From the NCBI GenBank assembly GCA_947646735.1, contig CANTFK010000983.1, positions 971,568 to 1,035,567 of the forward strand: DNA of 64,000 bases. The letters are read 5' to 3'. The translations under genes and the position numbers were made by a program. The stretch comes from Peronospora farinosa. Its lineage: Eukaryota > Oomycota > Peronosporomycetes > Peronosporales > Peronosporaceae. Within the stretch, counting starts at the first letter, position 1; every line of letters begins with the position of its first letter. The notes under the pieces are model-generated. The model had not been told where the DNA came from. It saw only the letters and a list, made by a program, of their open reading frames with translations, and searched no databases. Positions 43,128 to 55,294 of the stretch are shown piece after piece.

Positions 43128-45827
43128 ATGTCGTTTCGATTTCCACGATGGGGACGCAAAAAGGATAAACATAAAGAACCCATTATAGGGGGAACAAAAT
43201 ATTACCCAAATGGAACTGAAAATAATGGGAATAATGGGATTCCACGTCCTCCTCCTTCTGCTCCTGGACGTACTTATAGTACTGGTTCTGGATCTGATTC
43301 TCATCAAACATGGCAAGCATCCAATGGAACGACAACCATGCCACCCCTTTCCAATGCAAAAGAACGTCCACCACCAGCACCTCCAATTTCTTCATCAAAT
43401 CGAAAAGCTCCTCTTCCATTTTCTCATCCACTTTATGCTATGGATAAAGAAGGAATGGTTCATTTAAAAGCTACGGGAAAAGGACTGGATGATTCGGATT
43501 TAGCTGTACATCAAGATGAAATCATTAATACCGTGGTCAAGTATGTACAAGATTCCATGCGAAAAGAATTGGGGTTTCGAGAAGTTTATATTCCAGCAAC
43601 GAGTTTACCTGATGCACCAGTGAAAGCAAATATCTTTGTTTCGCAGAATTATGAGACATGTAAAAAGTTACTCGTGTTTGTAGCAGTTAGTCGTGGTCTG
43701 TATCCTGGTCTCTGGAGTCGAGGATTGATATTACATGCTGGTGTCAAGAGTGGAAGTATGTTGGAGTATTTTCGAAAAGCGATCGATGAAGGATATGGAA
43801 TTATTGTCGCCAATCCAAACAAAAATGTCATTGTCATGCGGGACGGAAAGCAGAGATTGCAAATTCCTGGCTCGTCCAGTCCAGAAGAACATATGGATTC
43901 CTTGTGGGATTCCTATGTGGCAGGATCAGCAGCTCGACGTGTGTACTTTTTGGGATACTCTTATGGTGGAGTGTTGATTAAGTATCTATTGCAATCCCGT
44001 GGTGATCAGCTTATGCGGCGCAATGGTGCCATTGCATTGATAGAGTCGAGTCATCGGATTGAAGATGGTGATTCGCAATCGGTCAAGTCGATTCTTGCAC
44101 ATCGTACGATGTACTGGGAAAGCAATGATCAACCTTTTCAAACCAAGTTGGACGGTGATGCGCCACATCGTACGGGTTGTACGTGTTTGTCAGCTGGTAG
44201 ACCACCTCGTGCTCACGCAAATCATTACTACGTCACTGCCTTTTGCATTAATAAGATTGAGGAAGCGCTGTTCCGCTTCTTGGACACGCGGGATGCTACG
44301 ACCTACGTGGCTGGTGAGAAACCTGTTCCTGAACCGCCTGCTTCGGCCCCGGCAGTGATTAACAATGGTGTCAGTGGCCTTACTGCTCCACAGCTGCAGC
44401 GTCAAGAGTCTGCCCGGCGTGAAGGAAACAACTCCAAGATGGGCAACAGTGAAAAACACTGCAATCTGTGTCTATTCCACTTTACGCTGTTTGACCGTCG
44501 TCACCACTGCCGTATGTGCCACCGTGCGGTTTGCAACGCCTGCTCGCGTGACCGGCTCTTCTTGCCGGGATCCAGTACGGCTCAGCGAGTATGTACTGAG
44601 TGTGCCACGGAAGGACCTCGTGCGAACCAGGCCCCCACGAATCCCCCTCCGAGCTACCCGCGCTTGAACCGTACCACTAGTGACGCTATGACGACTACAA
44701 ACGCCTCGACGGATACGTCATCACAAACGCGTAATCGTTCGGACACGCAGATGTCGAACCAGGGTCGATCTGAGTCAAATGCTCAGCCTCCTGGGAACTC
44801 GAAACTGAGTGTGGAGGATTTCGATCTGCTGAAGGTTATTGGTAAAGGTGCTTTCGGTAAGGTAATGCTTGTACGCAAGAAGGTTCCCGATGCATTAGCG
44901 AACCCGAACGCGATCTACGCCATGAAGGTGCTGAAGAAGGCATCTGTGTTTGCGAAGAACCAGGTAGAACACACCAAGTCGGAGCGCCGTATCCTCCGTG
45001 ACATTGATCATCCGTTTGTGGTGCGTCTGCGGTACGCGTTCCAGAACGAGGACAAGCTGTACCTAGTTATGGATTACTACAACGGTGGTTCGCTCTTCTT
45101 CCACTTGCGCAAGTCACGCAAGTTTTCGGAGAAGCGCGCTCGTTTTTACGCTGCACAATTACTGATGTCTATGTCTCACTTGCACGAGCTCAACATCGCC
45201 TACCGTGATTTGAAGCTCGAGAATATTTTGATGGACGACAAGGGTTTTATCGCCCTGACGGATTTCGGTTTATCGAAGGAGAACGTGGACGTGCCTGATG
45301 GTGCCAAGACTTTCTGTGGTACGGCCGAGTACATTGCGCCTGAACTGTTGAAGGGCTTGCCTTACGGCAAGGCTGTCGACTGGTGGGGCTTTGGTACGCT
45401 ACTGTATGAAATGATGACTGGACAGACGCCGTTCTTTGATCGCAACCGAAAGCGCATGTTCCACAACATTCTCCACCGGGACGTTGTTTTCACTCAGGCT
45501 TTTTCGGAAGACGCCAAGGACCTGTTGACGGGTCTGCTTCGCCGAGATCCGGCGAAGAGATTAGGCTCCGGCCCGTCGGGCGTACAGGAAATCATGGATC
45601 ATCCGTTTTTTGCTAGTATCGACTTTGACAAGCTGTTGAAGCGCGAGATAGAGCCACCGTTTAAGCCTGTGGTGAACAGCGAAGCCGACACTGGTAACGT
45701 TGCCAACATCTTCACGCGTGAAATGGCGCGCGACTCACCAGTCACGCAGGAGCTAGGAGCTACGCATCGTGCGCAAGCGCACTTTGACGGTTTCACCTAT
45801 ATGCCCGGCAACGAGCACTTTAACTAA
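43128..45827 (+). CDS. Arb2 - FYVE - AGC protein kinase fusion
   Basis: Single exon, 899 aa. Residues 1-100: basic start then Pro/Ser-rich linker. About 105-405: Arb2-like alpha/beta-hydrolase fold (IFVSQNYETCKKLLVFV; GSMLEYFRKAIDEGYGIIV; nucleophile elbow FLGYSYGGVL intact). About 440-500: FYVE zinc finger with RHHCRMCHRAVC, binding PtdIns3P on endosomes. About 562-830: AGC kinase (IGKGAFGKV; AMKVLKK; YRDLKLEN; DFG; TFCGTAEYIAPE). The C-tail has a hydrophobic motif FDGFTYM (about 886). Likely an endosome-recruited serine/threonine kinase. I know of no such three-domain protein outside oomycetes. The 5' third is more A/T-rich than the rest. Confidence 0.9.
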   Translation: MSFRFPRWGRKKDKHKEPIIGGTKYYPNGTENNGNNGIPRPPPSAPGRTYSTGSGSDSHQTWQASNGTTTMPPLSNAKERPPPAPPISSSNRKAPLPFSHPLYAMDKEGMVHLKATGKGLDDSDLAVHQDEIINTVVKYVQDSMRKELGFREVYIPATSLPDAPVKANIFVSQNYETCKKLLVFVAVSRGLYPGLWSRGLILHAGVKSGSMLEYFRKAIDEGYGIIVANPNKNVIVMRDGKQRLQIPGSSSPEEHMDSLWDSYVAGSAARRVYFLGYSYGGVLIKYLLQSRGDQLMRRNGAIALIESSHRIEDGDSQSVKSILAHRTMYWESNDQPFQTKLDGDAPHRTGCTCLSAGRPPRAHANHYYVTAFCINKIEEALFRFLDTRDATTYVAGEKPVPEPPASAPAVINNGVSGLTAPQLQRQESARREGNNSKMGNSEKHCNLCLFHFTLFDRRHHCRMCHRAVCNACSRDRLFLPGSSTAQRVCTECATEGPRANQAPTNPPPSYPRLNRTTSDAMTTTNASTDTSSQTRNRSDTQMSNQGRSESNAQPPGNSKLSVEDFDLLKVIGKGAFGKVMLVRKKVPDALANPNAIYAMKVLKKASVFAKNQVEHTKSERRILRDIDHPFVVRLRYAFQNEDKLYLVMDYYNGGSLFFHLRKSRKFSEKRARFYAAQLLMSMSHLHELNIAYRDLKLENILMDDKGFIALTDFGLSKENVDVPDGAKTFCGTAEYIAPELLKGLPYGKAVDWWGFGTLLYEMMTGQTPFFDRNRKRMFHNILHRDVVFTQAFSEDAKDLLTGLLRRDPAKRLGSGPSGVQEIMDHPFFASIDFDKLLKREIEPPFKPVVNSEADTGNVANIFTREMARDSPVTQELGATHRAQAHFDGFTYMPGNEHFN

Positions 45828-47985
45828 GCGCCGAATGAAACCATGAAACGCCGACACAGGGCAGAATGCTAGCCGACTACTACGACGACGAAGTCAAAGC
45901 AGAAGTGACCTGCATGGGGAATGCTGCCAAGTCGAGTCAATAACAAGATCATCATGAAACTGTATACCGCCGAGCGTGGTCGTCTCGGCCAACATAGCTT
46001 TGTTGGAAGGCTCCGTAAGCCGTGTCGATGTGTACGAGAAGAAGAAAGGGAAGAGGATCAAGAGCTTAGCGAGTTGACGAGAGGATCCTGCTTTGGAGCC
46101 TCATAGTATTGAAGAGCTCGGCAAAGCGGAGATGCTACGCACTCTCATGCTAGTGAACTCGCCACTTTAGTTTTAGCATTGCGAGACGAAAAAAAGAGAA
46201 ATGAATATCCATGCTGCTCATTCAACGGCTTAACGCCATAATGTCTTTCGTACAGAAATGACGAAGTTGCTTGGATACGTTGTCCAACGTCACATGTCAA
46301 CTCCACTCCATTAATTATAACAAGCAATTTCGAGAAAATGTTTCTCAATCGATCATCTTGGCTGCATATTCTTCGCGACCTATTGCTTTGTAAGTTGCAA
46401 CTTGCGTCACCTTTGACTTCACGTAACGAGCACAAAATCCTGGCAGCTTCACTAGAATATTGATAAGTCTCTCCCAAATCAAACCAACATAGTGTTCTGC
46501 TTTGCCATAACGGCTGCCTCTTGTTCTCAGGTTTTCAGTTTTTACCAACGTGATAAGCCCAGAATTTGCTCTTCGGCTCGCCGTAAAACTTTCAGTAACG
46601 ATAAACACATCATCGAGCTCATTCCATTTGGTGGTATCGTCAAGCTGTAGACCAATTCGGCTTTTGTAGGTATCAATCCGCCGATCCCCAATGGGCGAAG
46701 AATGAACATCCAAGTGGGAATGACAAGACTCGCTCCAACTACGGTGACGAAGGGTCTTAGCCTTTCATTGTGGACAATAATCGTATCTGCAAGTGTGCCG
46801 ACTCACATCGTCCAACCCAAAAGTGATACGACGGGTGGTATAGTCACTTGCACCGACAAGGGTAAGACCCTCGCTTTCAACTTCCACCGTGCGGTCGATG
46901 CAAAAGGCAATCCCTAGCCGAGACGCACAAGTACGTCAAGAATCCACAAGTCCATCGCTCCAATTGAAGGCGCTCGTGTTGGTCTCCACTTCAGCCCGGC
47001 CAAGATGGGCGAACTTGGCATGCCGAGCATTTACAGCAACCAATGATCGAAAATCGATGCCATGAGCTCCCATGCGAAGTGTACGAAGATTCCGACTGTC
47101 ACTCCAGCTTCCATGTTTACGATGACATAACCTGTGAAGGCTAGCAAGGTTGAGCGCGAAAAGACCGAGCCTGAGACCCCAAAGATGAAAGCATTAAAGA
47201 GCGATTTTACCAACCGGCGAGTGCTCGTGAGCGAGTGACCTAAGGCTTCGTCTGCGTCGTCTTTTACGAAGACAGCTTGCCAGTAAGTCGAGTGCAATTT
47301 TTGCTAATGCTTCGCTCTTCTCACCAACAGCGGCAAATAATAATCCTGCACCTGGCATCGTCCAAGGCAACAGCGTTACTCGCAGGTCAAAGGGTTCTTG
47401 AGCGAGCACGACCCGATACTTTCCAGTTATGTAATTGCAGCACGTGGCAGCGCGCTTTATCGCCTCTGCGATTTTGGCAATGTCACAATTGTCCGCATCG
47501 TCGGTAACTAGGACGCAGCATACACGGCAAAGTGTTAGTATGCATTTCTTAATTCCTCAGCTGGCAAACCAATGCACTTACCTGCCTTACTCAATCCAGA
47601 AATCAATGACCAACCATTGAAACAGCGCTGCTTTTACAAGACAAAGAAACCTAAGACACAAAAGAGACGAATCAAAGGGCAAAGGCGACTCGTGTTTGTG
47701 TTCGGACATATCATGACGGAAGCAAGGGAAGGTCTTGCCATGTGTGTCGCGTCTCGATAGCTTGTTCATATCAGGCGCTTGTTCTGGATAATCTGTGTGG
47801 TCTTTCTCTTGTTTCCGTGGTCAGCTGAGTCGTGTGTGTTTTCGCTCGTTTATTGTGTATGTGTGTGGTCTAGTAGCCCGGTATGTATCACTTCTCATCG
47901 CCATTTTGCCTTCAATTCACTGTGCGACGTGTCTGTGACAGCGCTAGCACCATCTCCCCTCCTTTAATAGCACCAGCCTCGTTGT
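45828..47985. other. Unassigned region with protein-like fragments
   Basis: No complete gene could be built. Minus-strand frames at 46345-46713 (contains WNELDDVFIVTESFTAS) and 47194-47520 (contains AGLLFAAVGEKSEALA) look protein-like. A plus-strand frame at 46702-46917, with fragments to 47043, also looks plausible and overlaps them. Either a multi-exon minus-strand gene between 47730 and 46330 or a decayed gene. No family recognised. Confidence 0.3.
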
Positions 47986-50713
47986 CTAGCTATTGTTGAT
48001 AAGCGAACTCGACAGATATGTATCACCGCCAAAGTCGCTATTCATACGAAGACGTTCACTTTCGCTGTCACTGGGGGCCATCGAGCTCGAAGAATGCAAG
48101 CCGTAGAAGCTGCTTGAGAATCCATTTAGTGACTGTGGCACAAGGGCCGGGTCATAGAACGATGGCACACTCGATTCTCGCCGAGAGTCGGACTGTCCAT
48201 CAAAGCCAAAAGAGCTAAGACTTCCACCGTCCCATGAATCCGGCGAAACCGAATTGTTACCAGTACTATGGCTGCGCTCGAACAGTCGACGTCCTGCGCT
48301 CGAACTGCGAGCAGGTGTCGCCGCTGCATCGACCCCACTTGATCCTGGACCAGATAGGCTAGGAAAGTCACCTCCAAGGCTGATGTTCACATTCGGCAGC
48401 ATTTGCTGAAGAAAAGCGAGCCCACTGGGCTCCCCGGCTAGTGCGCCACTACCGCTAAGTGGCGGCTCACCGTTGCGAAAGTCGCCACCAAACGAACACC
48501 TGGAAGGATGCGGCGGCAGTGGCACATGATGCCGTTTCGGTTGGGAGCTTTCAAGTGGAGCGAAGCCGGACCCATCTGTGGGTGAAAGAAACCCTGAAGA
48601 TACTGACGGAGCATTTCCGGCACGAGCAGCGTCAAACCCGCCAAACGAGCGACAGTTGTTGACAGTCGTTCCATCGAGCAACTCATAGCGAGCTGATTTT
48701 TGCTGCATACCACCACGACCAACGTCTGCAAGATTCGCGAAAGAAAAGCGCGATATGTGTTCATCCTTAGGTGGCACTGTCAAAGGCACACCATGCGCCA
48801 TTGGGTTGGAATCCAACTGGACGCCGAGCAGCCCCGCAAGTGCCTCTGTCGAGTCGTTTCGCTGACTGAATATCGCATCGATTGATGCAAACGACGATGA
48901 GGAGCTCCTAGAAGCAGTCATTGTTGCGGCGGCAGACGGGAACGAGCTGAGGTTACTGTCTGACGCGTTTGAGGATCCCCACACGCTGCCAGGCACTGCT
49001 GAGTTCGACATGAGATCTGTGACACTACTGGCGCGACGAATGCCACCTTCAAAGCCAAGCCCAAACGGACTATAAACGCCTGCTGCAGTGCTAGTGCTGG
49101 TGGCAGTACTCGTAGCTGTAGCCTGCTCTTCCCTTTCGCTTTGGGATACTGACGGAATAGGGAATGGTTGTGCCCATGCTGGTTGTTCAGTTGACGACCC
49201 TGTCGCTAGTTTAAGTACCTCTAATGGGCTCACCTCAGCCCCCACAGTATGTGTTGCGTCTTCTTCCCGTGATGTGTCTACCCACAGCTGTGGTTTTATG
49301 CTTTGTATATCATCCGGTAAAGTCTTTGCTGCCTCATTTGCGTGACTGCTATTTGGTCCCCCAGCGACAATTTTGCTGTACGAATTTTCTCGTGCCATAG
49401 GTGGACATTCTGTGCTGTGTGTTCGTGTTCCGCCGGCATGATCCTGCGACAAAGACCTTGAACTATTGTTGATATCACCTGACGCTTGTCTGAGTTTCGA
49501 TATTGCCGCTGCGCTCTGTGCATGTCGCTGTGTATCTCCGTAGACTTCTTCGTTGTGTGATCTGACTAATGAAGTTGCTTTTGCTGGAGATGAAGCTCTT
49601 GCACTAGCAGATGTACCTGTCCTAGAGGAGGCTGCGCTAGGTCTGTGCGGTGGCGGGAACTGTGATCCTGCCCGATCTTCTGTCTCTCCACTCGCCATCG
49701 CCGTATCCCGGAACGCCGCCTTCCCAGAATGCAAAGCTATACGAAAAGAGCCGCACACGACAACAAACAGACACAAAACAAAGTCAGCCACGTCATCTGT
49801 ACTTCATGCTAGCAATACACCATACCCGCTTGCATCTCTTCTTTTGTAAAACTATCTTCCTCTTCACCCAGTTTGTGCAGGTATAAACAGTCGGGGTTGT
49901 TACACTGCATATTCCGAAGAAAAAAATTACAATACTTGGTCGTTCCAAACGAAGCTCTATCACAAAGAAAACAAAGAGCAAAAAAAAGCATCCCAATATT
50001 GTCAATTACATCAATATTCTCCCTCAAAAAAGACAGCAAAAAAGACAACAACACAAACTCTTCTCCTCTCACCGCAATACACTACCGTCTAGATAGTATC
50101 CATCAATGGCCAAAATACAGCACAGTGCGTCCTCCTTGTTTGCAAATGTAATGTACGCACTTGCCGTCGCGTTGCTTCTATCGGCACTTAAGTGCGACTT
50201 GTTCACCACCGCTTTAATAATTTTTCCATATTGACCAAAACACTCATTTGAGCGTAAAATGTCCTCATGGGCAAATTGTACGGGCAATCCAATGACGTAC
50301 ACCAAGTTTCGTTGCATAACCCGTACATTTTGTAAACTTTTACGGGGTATCGTCGAGTGTCTCGTCTGCGTCGCCGATCGTCGTTCGTGTTTTTCCTTTT
50401 GTTTACGCTGTTTGGTCCGGCGTACGACCCTGTGAAAACAGATATGAAGTATTAATACATCACATTAAGGTACAATACACGAAACACAAGCAACCACGCA
50501 CTCGTCCCGATCAAGTGGATTCTTTTGCTTTGAGAGCTCGGCATAAGGCTGACGACAAGCTGGACAGAGACCATTGTATTCATTTTTGATCTGATGCCAG
50601 CACCAGAGACATACTTGATAGCCACATGGACAAGCATTGAAAGTCTGATCAGTGAGGTCTAATTCTTCCATACAGAGTGGACAATAATCATTTTCTTCAT
50701 TCTTCTCGGCCAT
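47986..50713 (-). CDS. NOT4: NOT4/CNOT4 E3 ubiquitin ligase of the CCR4-NOT complex
   Basis: Exons 50502-50713, 50073-50429, 49826-49956, 47986-49736 (introns 72, 116, 89 bp); 816 aa. Residues 9-60: C4C4 RING (CPLCMEELDLTDQTFNACPC; GYQVCLWCWHQIKN; CPACRQPY). About 75-110: basic coiled linker (KQRKQKEKHERR). About 120-195: RRM (RNLVYVIGLPVQ; ASAYITFANKEDAL). About 200-235: C3H finger (GTTKYCNFFLRNMQCNNPDC) and SFTKEEMQAG, a NOT4 hallmark. The last exon is a long Ser-rich, low-complexity tail. Acts in ribosome-linked quality control and mRNA turnover. The tail alone would otherwise look like a separate ORF. Confidence 0.92.
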
Positions 50714-51081
50714 CGTAAGTCTCTACAACGAAGAGAATGATTGGTAACGAATGAATAAGTACGTATAAAGCCTCAGGAAGGGGAGGGAAAGACGTACTGA
50801 GGTGTGTTAATTCTTGTGCGCGTAATTGGTTTCTATCCTGTCATTGACCGTGGTCCTATGAAATGGCATCAAGTAGGCAATTCAATAGGTTGTCGCTTGT
50901 TCTGTGATTATGGGTTCATTTTCCACCATGGGCAGGGGTGGGGTGGGTGGTGCCCCGTGACTGTTCTTTTTTTTACCAAGGTAAAGTTGAAGTGGTGTGA
51001 CTATCCGTTATAAGAACTCTTTCATTCATTATACTCTCACACATCTCCCTCGACAAGAACACACCTGTCCGCCCTTTCGCA
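50714..51081. other. Divergent promoter region
   Basis: 368 bp between the divergent starts of NOT4 (-) and the 230-aa gene (+). TCATT-type initiator-like sequences occur on both sides: near 51023 (tcattcattatac) on plus, and near 50745 on minus. Confidence 0.45.
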
Positions 51082-51774
51082 ATGCAGCCATTTGCCAATT
51101 TCTTGCACCTCGACGGCACGACCATCACTCTGGGTGTAGCCATGCACCCGACCTCGACGGCCTCGTTCTTTCCCACGGCCAAAGAGCTCTCAAGTGGTGT
51201 CCAATGGTTTAAAGACCATCCAGTGCTGGCTGCTGCTGCCGCAACCGCCGTGTCCGTCATCACGTACCTTAACACGCTCGAGCTGGCTGAAAAAAACAAC
51301 GACGTTCAGCTCGTCGACGACGACGTTGCAGCTGCTGCTGCTGTTGGTATTTCTAATCGACACAGAAAAAGGACGTTGAATCGACGGAAAGGATTCTCTG
51401 GAGTAGCCAGTGATTGCAAACTATCGGCTGCTGTGAGCTGGTGCGACGAACACGGTGGAAGCTTAACGCAAGTGTTTGAGAACGATTTATCTGTGCCTCA
51501 TAACCGAGAGAAACGCTTGGATGACACTGATAGTGACGACGAAGCACGTGACGACGTACCGGAGAGCATTTACGACACTTTTCAGCAACATAGAGCGACA
51601 CTTGCCGGTGGATTGACTAAAAGCGTAACGACACAGCAGTTGGACGCAGTGACGGCGGCCGCTATGGGGAACGATTCAGACGTAGACGCAGTGCAGACAG
51701 ATAGCCCCCAATGGGGATGGTATGTCCCTATTACACCGCCTCAAGATCAGTTTTACGTCGTAGGACACGACTAG
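51082..51774 (+). CDS. Unknown 230-aa protein with one membrane segment
   Basis: Single exon, ATG 51082. Residues about 47-65 (PVLAAAAATAVSVITYL) could span a membrane. An acidic/Ala-rich stretch, a basic cluster (RHRKRTLNRRK), and an acidic Asp-rich tail follow. The very end is aromatic (WGWYVPITPP, FYVV), which often marks a conserved short motif. No family recognised. Good codon use and a plausible promoter support it as real. It is divergent from NOT4. Confidence 0.65.
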   Translation: MQPFANFLHLDGTTITLGVAMHPTSTASFFPTAKELSSGVQWFKDHPVLAAAAATAVSVITYLNTLELAEKNNDVQLVDDDVAAAAAVGISNRHRKRTLNRRKGFSGVASDCKLSAAVSWCDEHGGSLTQVFENDLSVPHNREKRLDDTDSDDEARDDVPESIYDTFQQHRATLAGGLTKSVTTQQLDAVTAAAMGNDSDVDAVQTDSPQWGWYVPITPPQDQFYVVGHD

Positions 51775-52358
51775 CAGTTGCTGAAGCAAACAATTTCCTC
51801 CAGTGACTTGATTACGGATTCTTCTTGTGCTTTTCTGCTCCACTTTCAATCACTTCTTGATTGCTGGCTATGAAAGCTACCGTCTTCGTCTGGTTAATGT
51901 AGTGTATGTCATTGCCGTTGATCGAGAATTTCTTTTATCCGACAAATGTAAAGTATACTCCGTAATAGATCGGTCTCTTGAAGATGTTGGCACGGGTGAT
52001 GCAGTCTGGTCCAGTCCAATCTACCTCAATGCTCCATTGTTCCTGCTCACAAGGGTGTCTAAATCCTCGCAAGCCCAGTATTGACAATCTGATCAATTGA
52101 CAGCATCCAATCTTTTCCCTAAGGCATTTGGTCTCCGCTTCATGCCTTCGGCACCAAATCGGCGAATGCTGTCGAAGATACCACCACAAGCTTTGACTTA
52201 CCAGTACGCCACCTAAACGCGATTATACAATCCCTGCACCTACCATCACAACATCAATAACAACGAAAAAGTCTTGAGCACGAACCTCTCTCTCCATCAT
52301 CCTCTTGATTTCACACTTTGCAATCATTCCATGCGTACGGTCCTACTAAGAACCTCGT
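51775..52358. other. Intergenic, convergent 3' ends
   Basis: Between the 230-aa gene and the ataxin-2 stop. Short frames only; nothing supported. Confidence 0.5.
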
Positions 52359-54578
52359 CTACTTTTTCTTCAAAGCCGATACCATTTGTTTCGAGCGTGC
52401 AGGAACAGATTCTACTTCCGCGAGAAGAGCGACACTAGCAGGAGATTCACTGAGAGACTCATTGCCGCTAGGCGTTGGGGGTAGAGGGGGCTGATGACCT
52501 ACACCTCCGGGCATACCTGGGTCACCTATGTACGGTAAACTGGCTCCGGGATGGCCACCGTTCGGCGGCGAGTAGTACCCTTGAGGGTTGTATCCCTGCT
52601 GCTGGTAACCACCGTAATTGCTGCGTTGACCACTCATCACGCCCATGTTGTGCTGCATCATCATAGGAGGGTACATCATAGGAACTCCGTTAGGTCCCAT
52701 AGGCACCGTGTAGCAGCCCTGCATGTAAAGAGGCATGCCCATCTCGCCACCTTCTTCACCGCCCATGGCACCATCATACGCCCATTCCTCTTGTATTGGC
52801 AGAGAATAACCTACGCCAGGATGTGGATAAGGCATGTGGACTGGTGAGCTGCCGCAGTATGGCGACGACGTCTGCTCTTTCGGCACCGCGAAGGTTGGCG
52901 TAAACGCGGCTGCGGAAGCACTCAGCTTGAACTCCTTCGCATTCGGGTTCAATGCCTTTTTGGAAGTTGCCATCGGTGTCTCACTCTTTGTCAGCTGTTT
53001 AGTTGTCGTCGACGAAGATGAAGACGATGACAAGCTATGAGTCTTGTGTTCAAACTTGCTCTCTATCCTCTGCTCTTGTCCACTAGCTGCATCTTTTTTC
53101 TTCGGGGTAGTTCTCTTTGACTTTGTAGAAGTGGTCTTTATGCCCTTATCATTTACCTGCAAAGATGCCTCCGCTATATGCGGAGAAGCAGCTCCTTTCA
53201 TTTCTTCTGGCTGGCTTTTAGGGGATGCTTTAGGCGCGGCCTCCGGGGTTGCAGCAACAGCGGATCGACCAGTGACAGCTTCGCTAAAGGATAGCGGCTT
53301 TGGCGCAATTGGGGCAATTGCAGTTGGGGACGCCGCAGGAGCCGACACTGAATCTGGAGGAGACGGAGTTGCGGCATCGGCTGGTACGATAGTCGGTAGC
53401 GCTTTGCTCGTCCTGTCCTGCGACTTGTCAGCGCTAGATTGACCTCGCGCTTTCCGTAGAGCCGGCGGCACATATGTGTTTTCACCAAAGCTGTCTGGAG
53501 CTCTGCGGTCTACTGAGCTGTACCGTGCCTCCTCGTCCAAGTCATTCAAATGTTTTCCGCCACGCCAATTCTGTCCGCGTTCTTCCTGCAAATGGAAATT
53601 TCCAGCAGCTGACTGTTGCTCAATTTCTTGTGCCAATTTCTCAGCCGTGCGTGACTGCTCGGTGGAGATCTTGGACTTGTCCAACTTGGTCGTATAAATA
53701 TTCTCATCATAAGTCGACACGACGCCAAACAGCTTTTCATTCGCTTCAAACTGATTCCATCCAGCTTTGCCCTGATTCTTACTATAACGTCGGCCGTTTG
53801 GAACCGAATTTTCCAGCGCGCCCGTGTCCAACGCCGGGTCCAGCCATGAGCTCGCTGCCTCCAGTTCACGTCCAAATAAATGCTCTTCCTTGCGTCCGCT
53901 AATCTCCGTGTCTGTTCGAAATCCAGCGGAAACTGTAGACGTCCCCGACGCAAACACACCATCTGTATAATTGACCGTACCGTCTGCCACCAACTGTGCG
54001 AGCTGGTGACGTTTAAAGATCACCGTGCTGCCGTCCACAAAAGGTATGGCATCGGATTTACTACTCAGCCGCTTGGCATTCTTGAGCACAACTGAGAAGT
54101 CGTCCGGGTCCACACAATCTAAAATGCCAGCGTATCGTTCATCCGAGTCCACGAGCTGCAGTTCGACTGCTTTGCCTACTAAGAAGCGGAAAGCAAACAA
54201 AGCACGGTGTCGTAGTAATCTCACATGTGCATCTAAAGTAACACACAAAAACCATGTCAGACTGTACGTACATTCCTCATCTACTTTGAGATACAAATGT
54301 CATTTTCAAACTCTCGGGAACTTACCACTAAAAGAAGATTTCAATGGACTCGAAGCAAATCCCGGTGGGGGTGCATTATTTGCAGGGGCTGTAGGATTAC
54401 CCCATGGTCCAGAAACAGGTGGTGGGGCTACAGGACGTGGACCCACAGGTCGCTCCTTGTTATTGCCATGACTCTTGGGCGACTTTTTCTTCTTGTTTTG
54501 ACTCTTGGAATAGCTGCCGTTGTTGCTCTTGCGGGGTGCTGTTACTTGACCAAGTGGTTTTGAAGTTGTAGTTTGCAT
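52359..54578 (-). CDS. Ataxin-2 / PBP1-like RNA-granule protein
   Basis: Exon 1 54326-54578 (start MQTTTSK), exon 2 52359-54232; 93-bp intron; 708 aa. Exon 1 is basic and Pro/Asn-rich. The exon border opens the LSm domain (FLVGKAVELQLVDSDERYAG; FSVVLKNAKRL). LsmAD follows (FGVVSTYDENIYTTKLDKSK; AEKLAQEIE). PAM2 at about 52930 reads LNPNAKEFKLSASAAAF and binds poly(A)-binding protein. The C-terminus is Met/Pro/Gly-rich and prion-like. Promotes translation of target mRNAs and stress-granule assembly. An upstream in-frame ATG (54641) lies in a pyrimidine-rich stretch and is less likely. Confidence 0.9.
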
Positions 54579-55294
54579 TGGTGTGGATAAAAGAGAAGCG
54601 AAAGGAAAAGAAGAGAGAGAAAGGAAGAGGGCAGACGGCACCTGACACCTTGGGGTCGCTTAAAAGCCTTTTTTGGCTGGCGGCTCTATCTTCCAATTGC
54701 AGTGTTGCAAGTTAAGGGTCAAGACATACGTTGGAAGGTTGTGGACCACACGTTATCTTAAGTTTCAACCACGGTATTTTTATATGTATTTTATAAAGTG
54801 GTAACTCGGCTGCGAATGTTGAGGCGTTGTTGTTGTTGTTGGTCATGTAGTAATAGTATGTATGGTTCGTTATTGCTTTGGCAACAAAGATTATTGTCTT
54901 GCAAGATTCTCTATTGTGAAAGCGAAGCGAAATGAACTGATATTGAGATTAATGTATACACTTCTGAAGGTAGATTGTGCATACTAATTTCTATAACTAA
55001 GTCAAGCTGCGTTTGCCTACATGTGCAAGTGCTTGGGTCTTTAGATCAAGCATATTCATCAAGAAGTATCTAGAAAGTTACACCTGTGCAAAAGCACATG
55101 TAGAATGCATTCTAAGTTAAAGCCCTGTTGAGAATGCTTGCGCATGCGTCACTTTGATTCAGTCATTGGTACTTCAATCCTTGTGAAAGCTCGATTATAA
55201 GTGCAGGAGGCGACTCTCTCCAACGCTAGTCTTCTCTCTGCTAGCAAGAATGTTTCACCACTTGTACATATATTCATGCTATCTCGTTTTGCTT
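54579..55294. other. Intergenic with a GTT microsatellite
   Basis: A short (gtt)n tract at about 54826-54842. The left end is the ataxin-2 5' region (pyrimidine-rich on the minus strand). No gene seen. Confidence 0.5.
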
